The notes under the pieces were generated by a model. The model worked only from the letters and a program-made list of their open reading frames with translations. It did no database searches and was not told the origin of the DNA. A DNA stretch of 64,000 nucleotides from Albugo candida. Its lineage: Eukaryota > Oomycota > Peronosporomycetes > Albuginales > Albuginaceae. Below are positions 11,266-24,102 of this stretch, piece after piece. The DNA lies in the NCBI GenBank assembly GCA_905220665.1, contig CAJNAR010000154.1, positions 558,001 to 622,000 on the forward strand. The letters run 5' to 3'. Numbering within the stretch: position 1 is the first letter of the stretch; each line of letters begins with the position of its first letter. The position numbers and the translations under genes were made by a program.

Positions 11266-11908
11266 TTAGCCTGTCTCATGAGGTTTTCTCTTGTGCTGTG
11301 TGATTGTACTCGACTCATCTTGTCTTAGATTTTTGGAATTGGTCGTCCTTTTCGGCAATTTCATTTTGTCGCATTCGACGCTATTGAAATTCAGGAAGAA
11401 GAGCAAGCAAGTCATCACAGATAGGGTTCCATGCAGTCGTAGATGCAAGCGATAATGTAAGCAGTGTATCCCAAGCCGGATTGTGAACGAGCTTGAAGAC
11501 TACCATCCACCTTTGTATTGCATTGTCTTTCTTGTTGCTCATGACAGCTGCAGCTCTTAAACTTGTCGAAGCCTCCCTAAGAAGCTCTTCCATGTCAGGG
11601 GAAGTGAAATGGTATTTCAGAAATTTTAAAGACTCACCTCTACGTGGAGACGACACAAGTGATCCAATCAGTTCAACCAGGTCGACCACATCAATTCGAC
11701 GAAGAAGTGGTATTCTCATCATAAAATATTCGCTAAACCGTTACTGAACTAATCTGTACTATTGCGCAACGTGACATCATTCGACACACCTCCTGTGACT
11801 TCCACATCCACCTTCTCTGAGCGATCAATAACCTTTACTACTCTTAGTCGATTTCTTCGTCTTCTCGGTCTTCTTCTTCATATGCATTGAAGGTACTCTG
11901 TCATCCAT
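11266..11908 (-). pseudogene. Unrecognised protein gene remnant
   Basis: Reading right to left, an ATG at 11908 opens a basic stretch (MKKKTEKTKKSTKSSK), shifts frame into DRSEKVDVEVTGG, stops, then a 114-codon frame (11722-11381) contains PLLRRIDVVDLVELIGSLVS and VVFKLVHNPAWDTLLTLSL. A third frame (to 11266) ends in a basic tail. The composition is that of a real intracellular protein with a lysine-rich segment and a helical region. A GTGAGT inside the main frame could be an intron donor. Either a decayed gene or a spliced gene whose introns I cannot place; I do not recognise the family. Confidence 0.4.
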
Positions 11909-13487
11909 AGTCGAGATTGTAAGGAGTGGAAGGAGTCATCGGATTCTAAGATGCTTTTCTGAGCAACAGCAAGCAATGTCACACCAAACGCTTTGCTCAT
12001 ATATATCAAGCAGCATCTCAATGTAAGTTCTGTGCTGTCAACGTAATTCTATTGACTGCAGTAGGAAGCAACCTCTTAGGGACTCATATAGACTTGTCTA
12101 ACTGTCCTTTCACAGCTTGTCTTGGTAAACAAATTATGTTGAAAGAGTAGCTCAACTCACTAATTCAAGTCCGCCATGCATTCAAGTATCATGCAAAGAT
12201 GTTCCTAAAGCACTGGTTGTATATATTCAACCCTGACTGCGGCTTAAATGCTGATACACGTCAATTTATCATGCTGTTGAAGGTCTCGAGTCATCCTTCT
12301 GTTAGAGCACGAATCTACCTTAAAGGATTGTGAGCGTTTTTCCGATCAGTAATGTTATTGTGATGCTTTGGTTCAAATCTGACATGTCTTTCTTGCCTGA
12401 AGGTCACATCGCACAAAAATAATTCACATGGAGACACTACCCATGTGATTCGTGACTATCCATTGAAGAATTCTATTTTATTTACCAATAGTTCGACTCT
12501 TCGATAACGGAGTGCACTCTTCGTTGTCATCTCCTGGTACGACGATACGTGTATACCAGGTATTGTTATTGACATATGGTGTTCATAAGCGCCTCTACGA
12601 CAAAAGAAAACAGCTTGATGTTCGGTTCGCGTTCTCAACGATCTCACCGATCCATACTCGAGGATAGCACGCTATTTGGTTGATTCTGGGTATCGTAGAG
12701 AATCATTTTGCAACAAAGCGACAAGATTGTGATCTTGTGGAATGTGCAAACAGTATCTATTCTGATCTTCGGAACTCCCTGCTTTTACTTATGGAGTCAT
12801 TCTAGTCTTGTTCCATAAAAAAGTCAGTTCTTGACCCAAATTTTTTTCTAAAATCTCTATACTGAGATGTACAGGGGGCTTCAATCATGGTGGGAATTGA
12901 CTGCATTTGTGGATAACGGCAGGTCGCATAACGGAATGGTCTTATAGGAGCTGCTTAGCATGTAAGAACTCCTTTGAGGTCTTCACATTGCATGAGATTC
13001 GCTGATAAATTGACCGAATTTCTCTCATGTTCTGGCATGATCAATCTAACACAGTAATGAGTGTATTAAAGATGTATCATCCGGGTAGCAAATTTGCACG
13101 GGAAGCCATGATCTCTAAATGTAGACTCTTGTCTAAGCTATTATGCAAAATCAACGAAACGAAACAGAAGGATAAAGCAAAGCAACGTGGTATGTGATAG
13201 TGAGTGATGAAATCAATTCGTCCAGACTTGGAAAACTAGTCAACAAGAACGTTGTCTTCCCAAAAACACCGTTATAAGTAGCTGTGGGTCTTCAATCGGG
13301 TATTCCTACAAGTCAAGCGATCGAAGTCCCGTACCTTTTTTGTTCTTTCTGCTTGTGTTCAGGAATGATCACTCTGGGACAGGAGTTTCAACAGAAATAC
13401 AAGACTGTTCGTCGTCTTCAGAAAGCGAATTCTGCACTGAAGTCGTAATATAGGGAGCAAAAAGCCGTTCGTGTGGTATCTTAGCGC
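11909..13487. other. Region with one short coding-like stretch
   Basis: An open frame at 12151-12333 (plus, 60 codons) reads HAFKYHAKMFLKHWLYIFN and MLLKVSSHPSVRARIYLKGL. It has normal protein composition but is closed by stops on both sides. No domain is recognised. The rest shows nothing. Confidence 0.35.
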
Positions 13488-13847
13488 TTGTTATTTTTTA
13501 ATGACGTTGGAGCAGGAAGATTTGCTACGTGCACATTTTCGCTTTTTACCAGCTTTTCGGTAATTGATAAACCATCGAGTAAGGATCCCGATGGTAGAAA
13601 CTTTCACCGGAATCTGATGTGTTGCGGTTACCTGAGTGAGAATCAATATTTGTTTGATGAATGCGCCGACCCTATCAAATATGAGATCCTTGTCTCGTAG
13701 AGCGATAAGATGTATGCGCGACTTATATCTGTATACAAAACGTCATATGGTACGTACCCAAATGGGAAATACTATGTGTCCGCTGGCTCTTTTAAATTCA
13801 GTCATGAGCTCTTTCGTCGTGCTCTGAATTGGGTTGACTCCCATTAA
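13488..13847 (+). pseudogene. Unrecognised coding frame with one internal stop
   Basis: A single frame stays open for 119 codons except for a TAG at 13698-13700. It reads ENQYLFDECADPIKYEILVS before the stop and YGTYPNGKYYVSAGSFKF after it. It has no ATG at its start and may be the 5' part of the broken protease-like gene that follows on the same strand. That link is an inference from position only. Confidence 0.35.
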
Positions 13848-14045
13848 AAATTGCGTGTAAGGTAGAACTGATCAAAGTGCATCTTTCTGCAGCAAACAAT
13901 TAACAGGATGAAATGGGTAGTGGATATGTCCAAATTGGTTTGGATCACGAATTCAATTAGATCCTTGGAAGCAGATGGAATGATATGAAAATTATGTGCT
14001 TACTTAAATGTCCAAAAATGTATCAAACCGAGCTCACGAAGGATT

Positions 14046-14950
14046 GGCTCGACGAATTCCCTCTCGTGTTATAGATACTGGTTGTACAAACAACTCAGTC
14101 GCTCAGAAAGTGGGAAACCCTCGATATTTTCGGAAAGGACAATACACCCACTTTTTTTGGATTGGAGAGGAGAGGAGTAGATTTTATCTCATCAAAAATT
14201 CGCGATGTGATCAACCAACGTGTTGGCGTTGATGCTATTCTGTGAAGCGTAGGGGAACGGATCAAGAAGTACATTTTCGAACTGAGACGATTCAGATATG
14301 ATCCGATCAATAAATACCAGTACGGAAAGTAAACAAAATGGTCATCTATACAAGTTCAAATGGGACCATGCTCACTATCAACCAAGTATGATCAGATTGA
14401 CAAAATTGTTCTATCCTGAGCTCACTAGCGATCATGTTTGTCAATTTGACGGGAAGTCACTGGATCGTTCTATGGTTTGTGCGAAGCTACATTCGAATCC
14501 GTACAAGAAACAAAACAAATGCAATTCAATCACGCATATCTTTCAAACTTTCTCCCGTCATGGGCTCATGATGCTTTTATAGATGCAATCATGAAAGAAG
14601 CACCAAATTCAAAACTTGATGACCTGGATGGCTTTAATTGCGATAAAATCAAATATATCAAGCTTCTGACATATGAATTCAAATTTCAAGGACACTTAAA
14701 AATTTATGGACTAACACATGCCAACTATTTCAAGGAATCTGTCCTACCTAGAAATAGATGCTTCCTGGCAGTGCAAAAATCCGAAAGAAACAATATATGG
14801 TCACTTCGTGGTCAATTTATCAAAACTTACGACACCGTGCTCTGAAGGTCATCAGAAGAACAAATTTGCCTGAATATTATTTTAAGTGTTACATTGATAT
14901 ATCCCCATATCTTACCGAGTCGCTACAATCAAGCTCTTTCTTCTCGTCTG
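14046..14950 (+). pseudogene. Broken secreted aspartic-protease-like gene, copy 1
   Basis: The C-lobe pattern of the intact gene at 8690-9538 is repeated: FLPSWAHDAFIDAIM, a Cys pair in GFNCDKIKY and RNRCFLAVQKS, and WSLRGQFIKTYDTVL. Lesions are a one-base loss at about 14483 (the copy at 63 kb has the extra G) and a TGA at 14843-14845 where the other copy has Trp. The second catalytic position reads NHAYLS, without Asp. An upstream VIDTGC at about 14065-14085 could be a relic of the first catalytic motif, but frames are broken there. Not expressed as a full protein. Confidence 0.65.
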
Positions 14951-15505
14951 CACCTTGTTTCTCATTGAAAGAAAGGGAATACAAATTTTGTCGCATCATT
15001 CGTCTGAATAATGCGATATTGCTTAGCACCTCCCCACACATACCACAAGCTCACTTTTGTAAGCTAGATAAATACGGTTTAGGGTGATGGGTATCCAAAA
15101 CCAAAATAACGGATCGCAACTGAAATACACTTGCTTGGGTTCGACCTCCATGATTCTAATGCTCTGTCAGGTTCACGTTCTTCCCAGTGTTCTCTCTGTT
15201 GCGTTCAATGACTACGGCTGTCTTGATCCAGAAGGACAATTTTTGCATTACTGTGGATGACTAATATGGCTCTAGTCTCTTCCACCCATTAGAATATACT
15301 GTCAGCAATGCTACGGCTTTTCGACCACTTGGCTTGACTTCTCCTACAGATATAAGTACTGCGTTATAAATTGTGATCTCTATCTACGCAAGTATTCAAT
15401 ATTCCGGAAAAACATCGCAATAATTCTTCAGACGGAAGATTGCGCCTGAAACTTGTAGTGGTTGATTCATTATCCAGATAAATTTGAGACAATTGTATTC
15501 AGCAG
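14276..15505 (+). repeat. Duplicated block, copy 1 (inverted partner at 62793-64000)
   Basis: About 1.2 kb matches the reverse complement of the window end, from TTCGAACTGAGACGATTCAG on this side through the shared string TTTGAGACAATTGTATT at about 15485-15501. It contains the broken protease-like gene and a second conserved stretch near 15190-15330 (VLIQKD, AFRPLGLTSPT in one frame). Similarity is high with scattered substitutions and small indels. The second copy runs off the window. Confidence 0.85.
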
Positions 15506-15900
15506 CTACCCATAGTTGTGAACCCTCCTGTCCGAATCTCCCCATTCTGTTTGTAAGAAATGCTTTATAAACCTGTTCTTCACCTAATCTTCTTTGATAA
15601 CCGTTGCAGCTTACGAACATTCTATGCCGCAAAGTCTTCCTAGCCGCGCGACAACTAGCCAAATTTCCGCACATTAGTTCAAAAGTAATTGGACTGAAGC
15701 AGACGAATACAATGTGGATGGAGACGACAAGAAAAGCATGATCATGACGGTAAGTCGAAGGCGCAGACTATCCACTACTTTAACGATGATAACACAATTG
15801 AATATAATCGACATGGATGGGGGCATACTATAACACACTTTTGTCGCCCTCTCTATAAGAGTAATGGAACTAACTCAGAAATCCCATTGCAGAAAAGAGC
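15506..15900. other. No gene recognised
   Basis: Between the duplicated block and the next decayed frame. The minus-strand ORF ending in this area (15396-15674) starts outside the duplication and overlaps it; it shows no family signature. Confidence 0.3.
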
Positions 15901-16326
15901 ATGGCCAGTACTTCCGATGTGAATGAGCTTGTGCAGACCTTGTCAGAACGTTTTTAAGCCCTGCTCAAGCTTGAACATCATTGCGGTTAGAGTAACAATC
16001 TTTCCCGTTTACGCACCCATTGCAGTATCTACATGCATGCGTCCGATGTATCATCCAATTATAAGACAGAAGTCACGTGGCTAGAACGAATAGAGAAGTG
16101 GTTTTCTGAAACTCGTCATGAATAAAGAACATCACGTTCGATTGATTCTGCGACATCATCAAAGGAGGTCAATGGTCGCTTTATCAATTGAAAACCAAGC
16201 CAACTCGCTCGACACGGGCAATTATTAGAATCTACTCAATTCGTACTTGAATATTGGGAGAGTTATTCTCTACGAAGTGCACAGCTACAACAGATCCTCT
16301 TTCCGGAATGTCACCGAAACTTATGA
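15901..16326 (+). pseudogene. Unrecognised gene remnant with four in-frame stops
   Basis: Starting at an ATG the frame reads MASTSDVNELVQTLSERF, then continues 141 codons with only four stops (first TAA at 15955-15957). Later parts read TEVTWLERIEKWFSETRHE and LLESTQFVLEYWESY. Such coherent, hydrophilic, helical composition in one frame suggests a decayed coding sequence, possibly gag-like, but no motif proves it. Confidence 0.4.
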
Positions 16327-19300
16327 AGCGCTACCATACGACAATGAGACTTGTCTTTCCGTACAATTTTAATCAGCGCAGAATCTGGTTGATGAGAAGA
16401 GAAGCAGAAACAGTCAAGAAGATTTCTTAGTGGAAATTTAGTTCGAGAATTACCATTCCTTTTTTTTTTGCTCGGGTTGACACGGAACAAATCATGAAAA
16501 CCATGCTCGAATTGAACTTGTCGGCTGTATCGAACCCACTCATGAAAACTCACATTTGATTAGAATCATGTGGCTGGAGTGGAAATCTCAAGTTTCCGTA
16601 CATATTTTTCCGAGTACGAGCGCATTCCACACTACTCCCACCTTTCTATGATCCTCATGATTCGCCACTGATATACTCGGTACGCAATGCACTTATCAAC
16701 GAATATGACACCGTAAAGAACAAACATTGAGGTGAGGATTTTTCTACATTCAAAATTGTCTTTTATGCGCCAAATAGACCTCTTTCAAGTTCAATTCAAG
16801 CCAGGCAGCCTATGAATCATTCAGACTCCCGATATTTTCTATCCGCACAGAAGGCTCTCATCAGTATCGAATATTATTATCCAACTCTGTGTGGGGCTTG
16901 AAGAGCAATGTTTGGCTGAGAAGCTGGCATATAACCGATGGAGCAAAAGAAATCGAAACACAAGGACACAAATGACGCAGGAGTCTAGCACAGAGAGATC
17001 GTATCTATCTGATCATAGTAGATACCCGGTGACGATGTTAGATGACTTATCTAGACGCTGATGATACCATCACAAGATCACTGTCCAGGAACAAAAACTT
17101 GACAAAATAATGAGACTAAAGATAGTAGCATAAATTTCTATTGTACCAAAGTCCGATTGATTAGAAGCGGAATAAACTGAATCTGACAAAGATCCCCGTT
17201 GTTGGGCTCACACCTGAACAAGTAGAAACGGCATAACGTGTACGTCCTTTGTTTCTTTCACTGTAAACTAATTAGACTGGCTGTTATGAAGAGAATTTTT
17301 TTTACACTAACCTCACCGAATCGCACCGTCGCGCTTCTTTTTGGATGGATACAAAGAGCTAAATGTTTTGCGAGAAACCGAGTATGGGTATTGCTCGTCC
17401 TTTCTTACATAAGAAATTTCAGCAGCTATATATGTATACATAGCGTGATACGTTACCTCGAGAATCTACGGCACGCTAGCTATCTCATGGTAAAACAGGA
17501 AAAGATTGGCCTATAAAACTCCATGTCAAAGCTGTATGAGTAGAAGTTTTCAAGTAAATGAACATAGCATATGGGATTCGCGAATGAGAATTTGTTTCTG
17601 TGACCATTTGTGAAGGACAGAGACTGTGGGATATCACAAGACAAACGGATCACGCTTCAATCTCCAGCCATTTGAACCTAACTGAGACTTTTTCATATTT
17701 TTTGGAAGTAACCATTCTAGCATACGATTGTGAACGCTTCCTAGTTTGTAGCTCGAATGCGCATCAAAAGCCAGAAATAATACGACCTGACTCACTCAAT
17801 ACTTCAGCGCTGCAGAAATCATATAGCTTATCGCAGAAGCGATATACCGTATCCTCTGCATCCCAGTACTACTGCTACTTTTCTACACCTTCCATGATGT
17901 TACACTTATGCCTCTCCTAAAGTTCTCAAGATCACAAGGGCTGTCAATTTTAGGCTTCTTGTTCAGCGTATTGGAAAATAATCAGCACAAAACTAATCGG
18001 GCCGGATCGCACATATCACTGATCGGCGCACTCACCTAGTGCATGATTATGACCTTTCTGCGATGTTGTACCCCAGATGCAGTGTTGCAATGCTTTCGTG
18101 AAGCATTACCTGTGTTACTGTATATCATCAGAAATCAAAGATGATAGTGAAAGCCGAGGAACGCTCGAGCGAAGATGGTTAAAAATCACCCATAAATCAA
18201 TTTCGATTCCATGTGCAATGCAAATGCTCTTTTTAGTGAGCCAAGAGTACAGTCGGACGGATCAAGACGTAGAGATGCCATGCAGCTGGTAAAGCATTAT
18301 ACTGAAATGCGCAACATTGAGCCAAAAGAGTTGCGTTTTTACTTCAAGGTAACATTCCGCTCCCTATGTACTTTATTCACGAGTGCTATTGAGCATTCGT
18401 GGTGTCTCTTCTCGGTCAAGTTTATGAAAGGATTAGAATAAGAGGAATTGCATGGAAATATTCATACTTTTATGAAAAAGATATGAAGTTCTTAGATATA
18501 AAATTGCTGTAGGTGGAAGCCCCAAAGTATGATGCATTTAAATTGAGTAATACTGGTAAGCAAGCACATATAGGTCTGGTAGTGACGATATCGTTTCTTT
18601 CTCTAACTTGGTAGGTATCTAGAACAGTAGTGCTAAGCGTATGAAGGGCAAGAATTTTCCTCCTTGCCTAGAAGGATGGGTGGAACATGTTTGAAGTTAC
18701 GAGATGTCAGGAAAAGTTCTTGAGGATAGGTGCACAATCTCGAACCCTGTAAAGTGGGCTAAATGCTCAATTTTTCAAGTACATGAAACGAGGGAAAGTA
18801 AGGGACAACCTAGCTCTAAAGGCTCCCATTGACCGAGAAATAGTGACACCGATACTGTGTCACTACGATTTATCAAGCCAGCTGCGCGATGTGCCATATA
18901 TGGAAAACGTCTACCATGTTGTTAGTTTTGGAAACGAAAATTACCCCACACATCGTGTGATTGGCCAACGGATGGCGAGGACGACAACAATTCGACAGAG
19001 ACATTTGAACCGGGAATTCTGGAAATCTCATAACAAGTTGATTCATTTTGAGATTCATTCAGCACAGCCCATTCTTCTCAATATGAGAAAATTTCAAACT
19101 CGATTCAACCTTGTACCTTTGGCTTTTAATGGTTGAGACGGAAGTTCGATCTGTGTGCCCTTTCGCGGAGGGTATAAAGGTATTATTAGACAAAGGTAAG
19201 TAAATATGCTCACAAAGCAGCAAGCCTATAGCTTCATGAGATAGAAAAAGCTAGTCTAAGCGAGATTTAATTTATTTGACGTGGTGTGTATTGTATCGTG

Positions 19301-19799
19301 TAGCTTACAAGTAATTGCAATACGCGAAGATTTTAAGCGCTCGACTTGTCAAGACACCCGAGAAACTCCACTCAATGAAGGAAGCCTAAACACTCAAGAA
19401 AATCCAAATACGTAACTTGAAAAGATGGTTAGATGAACGAGGCCGTCATTTTGAATTGTGCTGCGATTACAACAAGCGCTCCTGTAATCCTACTGACAAG
19501 GTTATGTATTTCATAACGGAAAAACTCATAGTACCAACTCCCGTTTTCGACGTTATCCATGAGACAGAAGTCAATTGCTCAAAATATGCGTAGTGCTATC
19601 GAAGGATGATTCTAGTTTATATATTTTGGACAAAAAAATCTTGCAAGCGTGTACGCTGTTCGTCCAAAGTGCAAAAGTAGCACGGCGTGCATATGGGTCC
19701 GATGAAAAATCCGATCCCACGATCCAGTCTTTTGCGGATGGTCAGCTCGCGAATCTTTCTCTTCTACCTGTGAGATATGATGATATCTCTTTTCGTTGA
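16327..19799. other. Long stretch without a recognised gene
   Basis: Scattered short ORFs. Two on the plus strand look somewhat protein-like: 18211-18350, with MQLVKHYTEMRNIEPKELRF preceded by CTCTTTTTAG and followed by GTAACA (possible exon), and 18783-19136 (117 codons with ATG). Neither has a recognisable domain. Confidence 0.35.
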
Positions 19800-20095
19800 C
19801 AGTCCTGTATTGCGCTAGCCTAATGACTACCCCAAATGAGAGAAAGTTGTAAAACTGCCAAAAAGAACGTGTCTTGCAAATTGTTGTGTGACAAAATAAT
19901 TTTAGCAGAGCAATCCACCTAGGACCAGGATCCGAGTTGCACTTGCATTTCTACTTGTCTGTGCCGAACCCGCAGCACTTATCCACGGTATCACAGAAAG
20001 CCACCGAATGATCCTTGCGTTGCGAGTTGATCCAGCATCTTAGCAAGCCGAATGCGCTCGTCTTGTTCGCAACACTGTCTTTGAAAGTACCCAAT
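19800..20095 (+). repeat. Dispersed repeat with a signal-peptide ORF, copy 1
   Basis: About 300 bases are similar to 31117-31415 (same strand) and to 49654-50045 (opposite strand). Shared blocks are CCTGTATTGC, GGATCCGAGTTGCACTTGCAT and the ATG-proximal GAATGATCCTTGCGTTGCG. The short frame from the ATG at 20015 reads MILALRVDPAS and then hits a TAG, so this copy is broken. Confidence 0.65.
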
Positions 20096-22814
20096 GTTTG
20101 CAGTAAATGTATGTAGTTGACGGAAAGTGCTGAAACAATCGGCGTTGCTAAAAAATGCGACGCTTCTGATTGGTCCAATTGAATCTGCAGCGTCGCCGCG
20201 TGTATTGCAAGCCAAAATTTGATATAATTTGCTTATTTTCTTTCTATTCTGGTCGCAATGCTGGCAAAGTTGAACATGCAATATGCGTCCAACGTGGTTG
20301 GGGGGGAAAACGTAATCAAAAGTAGGAAGTAACTAAATCTATAAGTGCGCTGCGTGATCGGAGTCTAGAAAGAAATATTGCTCGAATTACACTGTCGCAC
20401 ACCAAGGCTGCGTGCACAATTTGTGTCGGGCTTAATGTTTCTAAAAATCAGTAACACGATCAAACTAGCAACATCCGAAAGTCCAGAAGAAACTGTGTTT
20501 CTTCGAAACGGCCTACGACTCGTTTGCGAAGATGTCGTGACGTAGCTATGAATATACTAATTCGCTCTGTATCCATCACGTCCGATTGCTCCCGTGGTGA
20601 CCAATGTTTCATAATGGGGTGACGCTTGGTTGGTTCGGTAGGTTTTCCAGATAATACGTGAGAGTTTACAGCGTGAAAAGGAGGGGCATATAGTGTTATC
20701 TACTTGCTTTGTAATCCTAGTTAAAACAGTTGTCCACTTGTGTGTGGTTGAATCCAAGTGATAAGGACAATGGTCAAGTCAATACACTGTAGTATCTGAA
20801 TGAATTCATTGTAGAGTCGCCTCGATAACTTTTATTCAGCCGTATCCGATGTGTTCAGCTCTTCGTAGGTCTAATATATGTCGACGAGAGCTGCCTTCGT
20901 TGGCCATGTGTCGCAGTCTCGAAAAAAAGTCTTAGGGACTTTGAATTTTAAAAGCTGTACCAAACGATTACCGAAATACACTATGTGTTTCGTTCACCAT
21001 GCCAAGATCGTACCAAAGGTTTTGCGTTCTCGTAATACGAGTGGCATTTTCATAATGTAATTATTGGTCGCAGTGGAACTACATCGGCTATTCTATGTAG
21101 TACTGACGGCGTCGTAGAAAATTCAATTCTGTAATTGTGCTACTTCAATCCATCTGATACCACATCTTGAATGCGCGTTCCCCCCAAAAGAGTTGTGCTC
21201 TAACCTTGATTCAACTTTCGATGTCAATGGGGTGCGATGCTTAATACATCCATTAGCTTGCGTGGTCCAAAGCAACGTGCGAAAGTTTTAATGATTCTGA
21301 CGAAGTAATTGTCCTATTCGAAGGAGCAATTGTCGACGCATCGGACTCGAACTGCGGTAGGGATTGAACGCTGTGTAGCTTTAGTCGCACCACCAGATAA
21401 AGAACTCTTCTCGCATCGTTCAGCTTCTACGGCGCCGAGTTGAGAGCTGCCTCATATAAAAATAAGAAATCTTTGAAAGCTTCCACTGAATCAGTATAAA
21501 GTAGGTGCGTAGTTGGCTCTATATCATACATTCTTCCTCTTGATGCATTACAACTTGCTTTTGCACCAGTCTGGCATACCGCGCGTTAGATTCACATCCC
21601 AGATGACTCGATACTAGAAACGTTTTACCCGTCTCGGTAATAATAGTATCGGTTTTGATCGGCGCGATAATGAGAAAAGGAAAGAAATCTCTAGTGTGGA
21701 CCAATGCAGTATCAGATGACGTGTGCAGTCGTACGCACACATCATCAGGCAACCCATATTCTATGTACCGGAATTGCTACATGATAATGGAAGACGATAT
21801 TCGCTTATACGTATATGTACAAGTAAGGCAGTGATAATGTTTCAGTGTCAGGCTATCATATAGCTTTTTCAGTAGGATATGAACATTGGTGCAGCAAGAG
21901 GAAATGATAAATCGGCTATACGGACGTAATGTAGTTTATTTGACAATTCCTTAGGAACTTGAGATTTATAACTGCGTCCCCGGACCTTCCAAACATGACA
22001 AATTGTCTTTGGAACTTCATTGGTGTCCTAGACACATTCCAAGGTAGGGCAAATTGCTTACTATTGTGTGTAAAAGTTTTTAACAGCCTTCCCAAAAACG
22101 GCAATTACGAAGGATGAAAATGGGAAATGATAACCGCAAACCTGTCAAAGCGTATTCTGACTTCTGCTAGAATATTCCCAAAGTGTATCGCTCAGATTAT
22201 GGCTCTTCACATTCTTGATCTGTATCCCGCGATCTAAGAGAATTGAACCAATAAAAACGCTCACGGCTGGACCTCTTAAAGTCCGGAAAATCATGCGTTA
22301 AAATATTTTTCTATAGCTGATTAATATCAACCCTCTTCAGCCATTTAATCGCAATAAAGAGCTGAGGTCGTAGAATGATTTTTGTAAATACTCAAATTGG
22401 TAGCTGACGAAATATCGAACGAATCGAATTTCCTCAAGTTCATTAAGGGGTATATTTTGTATCACGCCTAAGCTTTCCCTGTCAGAATTTGCTTGCAAGA
22501 TATCAAAGTCGGCTTTATCGTGTTCAATCGGGTCTGAACGCGCTTTTTCTTAATTGAATTTTTCCAACGATCGAATAAGCGGCTTCGTTTGATTTGACTT
22601 GATTTCTATACGTACGCTCATTTCTTCAGATAACGAAGCCGTTGGATAGTAGCCTAGCTCAATGGTAGAGTATTAGCATGTATGGTAATTATCAACTCGT
22701 ACATTGATCGCAATAACGTGCATTATTGTAAAGGGATGGCGAAGACATCTAAATAGTCATCATGTATCAAATACGCTTACTTCAGCTTCACACATTTTGT
22801 AATCTTAATCTTCG
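20096..22814. other. No clear gene
   Basis: One minus-strand frame (21519-21776) reads VCVRLHTSSDTALVHTRDFF and KTFLVSSHLGCESNARYARL, with protein-like composition but no start codon or family match. Two short tRNA-like strings occur at about 21343 and 22652 but do not fold convincingly. Confidence 0.3.
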
Positions 22815-23229
22815 GTGGATTGTTCTTCAAGATATCATTTATCGTCTGTTCGGTTACTTCAGAAAATGACAAGTTGCGACATCACCAGAGTCACAACCAT
22901 TAATAGTTTCAATGTACCAAATTGCGGGGGTATGGCTATATCGAAACGAGGCTGCTCTTTTGGGGATGTTTCATCGAAGACGTGTTCGAGGTCACAATGT
23001 CGGATCAAATGTTTTTTCGCATGTCCAACTTGAAGCTAATGAGTTTGAGTGAGCCGCTTTCCCGTCTAAAGCGATGATTGTCTCGAGCACGTTTGTGAAA
23101 ATTCATGAGTGGATTAATACTTGTGGAACGTGTCGAAATGAAGCGATTATTGAATTAAATTGTGCCGATTGTGAGCATTTCGAAGTGGAAATAAACGAAA
23201 TACATTCTTGGCTAGAAGTATACATCTGA
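22815..23229 (+). pseudogene. CxxC-repeat protein remnant
   Basis: In the frame ending at 23229, an ATG at 23074 opens 51 residues that include NTCGTCRNEAIIELNCADCE: two C-x2-C pairs about 13 residues apart, like the units of the CxxC-repeat genes at 24.1-26.6 and 54.7-56.8 kb. The frame continues upstream past a TGA (HVQLEANEFE, stop, AAFPSKAM). It is likely a fragment of an older member of the family; no signal peptide is seen. Confidence 0.45.
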
Positions 23230-23284
23230 AAGCCCATCTTTTGCGTCTGATCTTGTTCAATTCAAACGTAGAGCTTGTTCTTTC

Positions 23285-23506
23285 ATGGCATCACAGAGAA
23301 AAAACTACGCCCTGAAGAGATTTCCGCCTCATTGTGCTAATCGGCTTATCGTGTACATGAAACAAGGCTATCTATATCTATATCATCGGAAAAGCTTGCG
23401 TGTAGTTGAAGGAGCAATAAAACTTCGAGCTTTATCTGCCAGCTCGTCGCGCGTATTGAAGCTTCCAAGCAATAAAGTCGCGTCAAGTATCGAAAAGGTG
23501 CTTTGA
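23285..23506 (+). CDS. Hypothetical ORF, 73 residues
   Basis: An ATG ORF with a basic, helical product (MASQRKNYALKRF ... NKVASSIEKVL). It lies between two CxxC-family fragments on the same strand. It contains a single Cys and no recognised motif, and may be chance or part of the decayed cluster. Confidence 0.2.
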   Translation: MASQRKNYALKRFPPHCANRLIVYMKQGYLYLYHRKSLRVVEGAIKLRALSASSSRVLKLPSNKVASSIEKVL

Positions 23507-24102
23507 ATACAATTCCACGAATTTTACCAACATTGTTTCCCTTTTGCGTGGCTTAACAATATTGTATCCAGAAAGGAATATGAGTGAAATGGTTACAGGT
23601 TTTCTGGTATTGCGAGGGAAAGAGCTGCAGCCAGCTTCTCGAACAGTTATGATAAAAAAAATAAAATAAACGCGTCAAGCTGTGTCCATCCTTGAACCAA
23701 AAGCGGTCAAATACTTCCGAGGGAGTAGGCAAGTTGAAGTGAGTCTAGAAGTGCCTCACTAGCAGGAATTGCTGCTAAATTCTCGAGTAGCTTTCATAAT
23801 GACAGCCTGTTGCGCCTTTAGACTTCCTCCTCACTTTCGCAAACCGCGTATTTTTTTCGATTGACTGTTAGTAGACTCAGGCTAATTTGAAAGTTTCTTC
23901 TGCAGATAAGCGTTACATTCGTCGTCTGTACTAGAGGATGCCATTAAAATACAATACTGGATTAATTTGAACAGTATCGCAATTGTTTCACTTCAAATTT
24001 TGATCGCAAAAATGATTCACAATGCATCTGAAAGGTTCATATAACGTCTAAGAATCGTTTTGTGCACAGTCACATAAAGCTGAGATGAACTAGGCACTCT
24101 AA

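Noticed and set aside
14065..14085. VIDTGC, a possible first catalytic motif of the broken protease-like gene
   Set aside because: It lies upstream of the part shared with the second copy and frames are broken between; kept only as a possibility.
21340..21420. Minus-strand tRNA-like string with AGTTCGAGTCC
   Set aside because: Acceptor and anticodon stems cannot be paired; likely chance.
22652..22715. tRNA-like string with a good A-box (TAGCTCAATGGTAGAG)
   Set aside because: The B-box region (ACATTGATCGC) is poor and acceptor arms do not pair; at best a tRNA relic.
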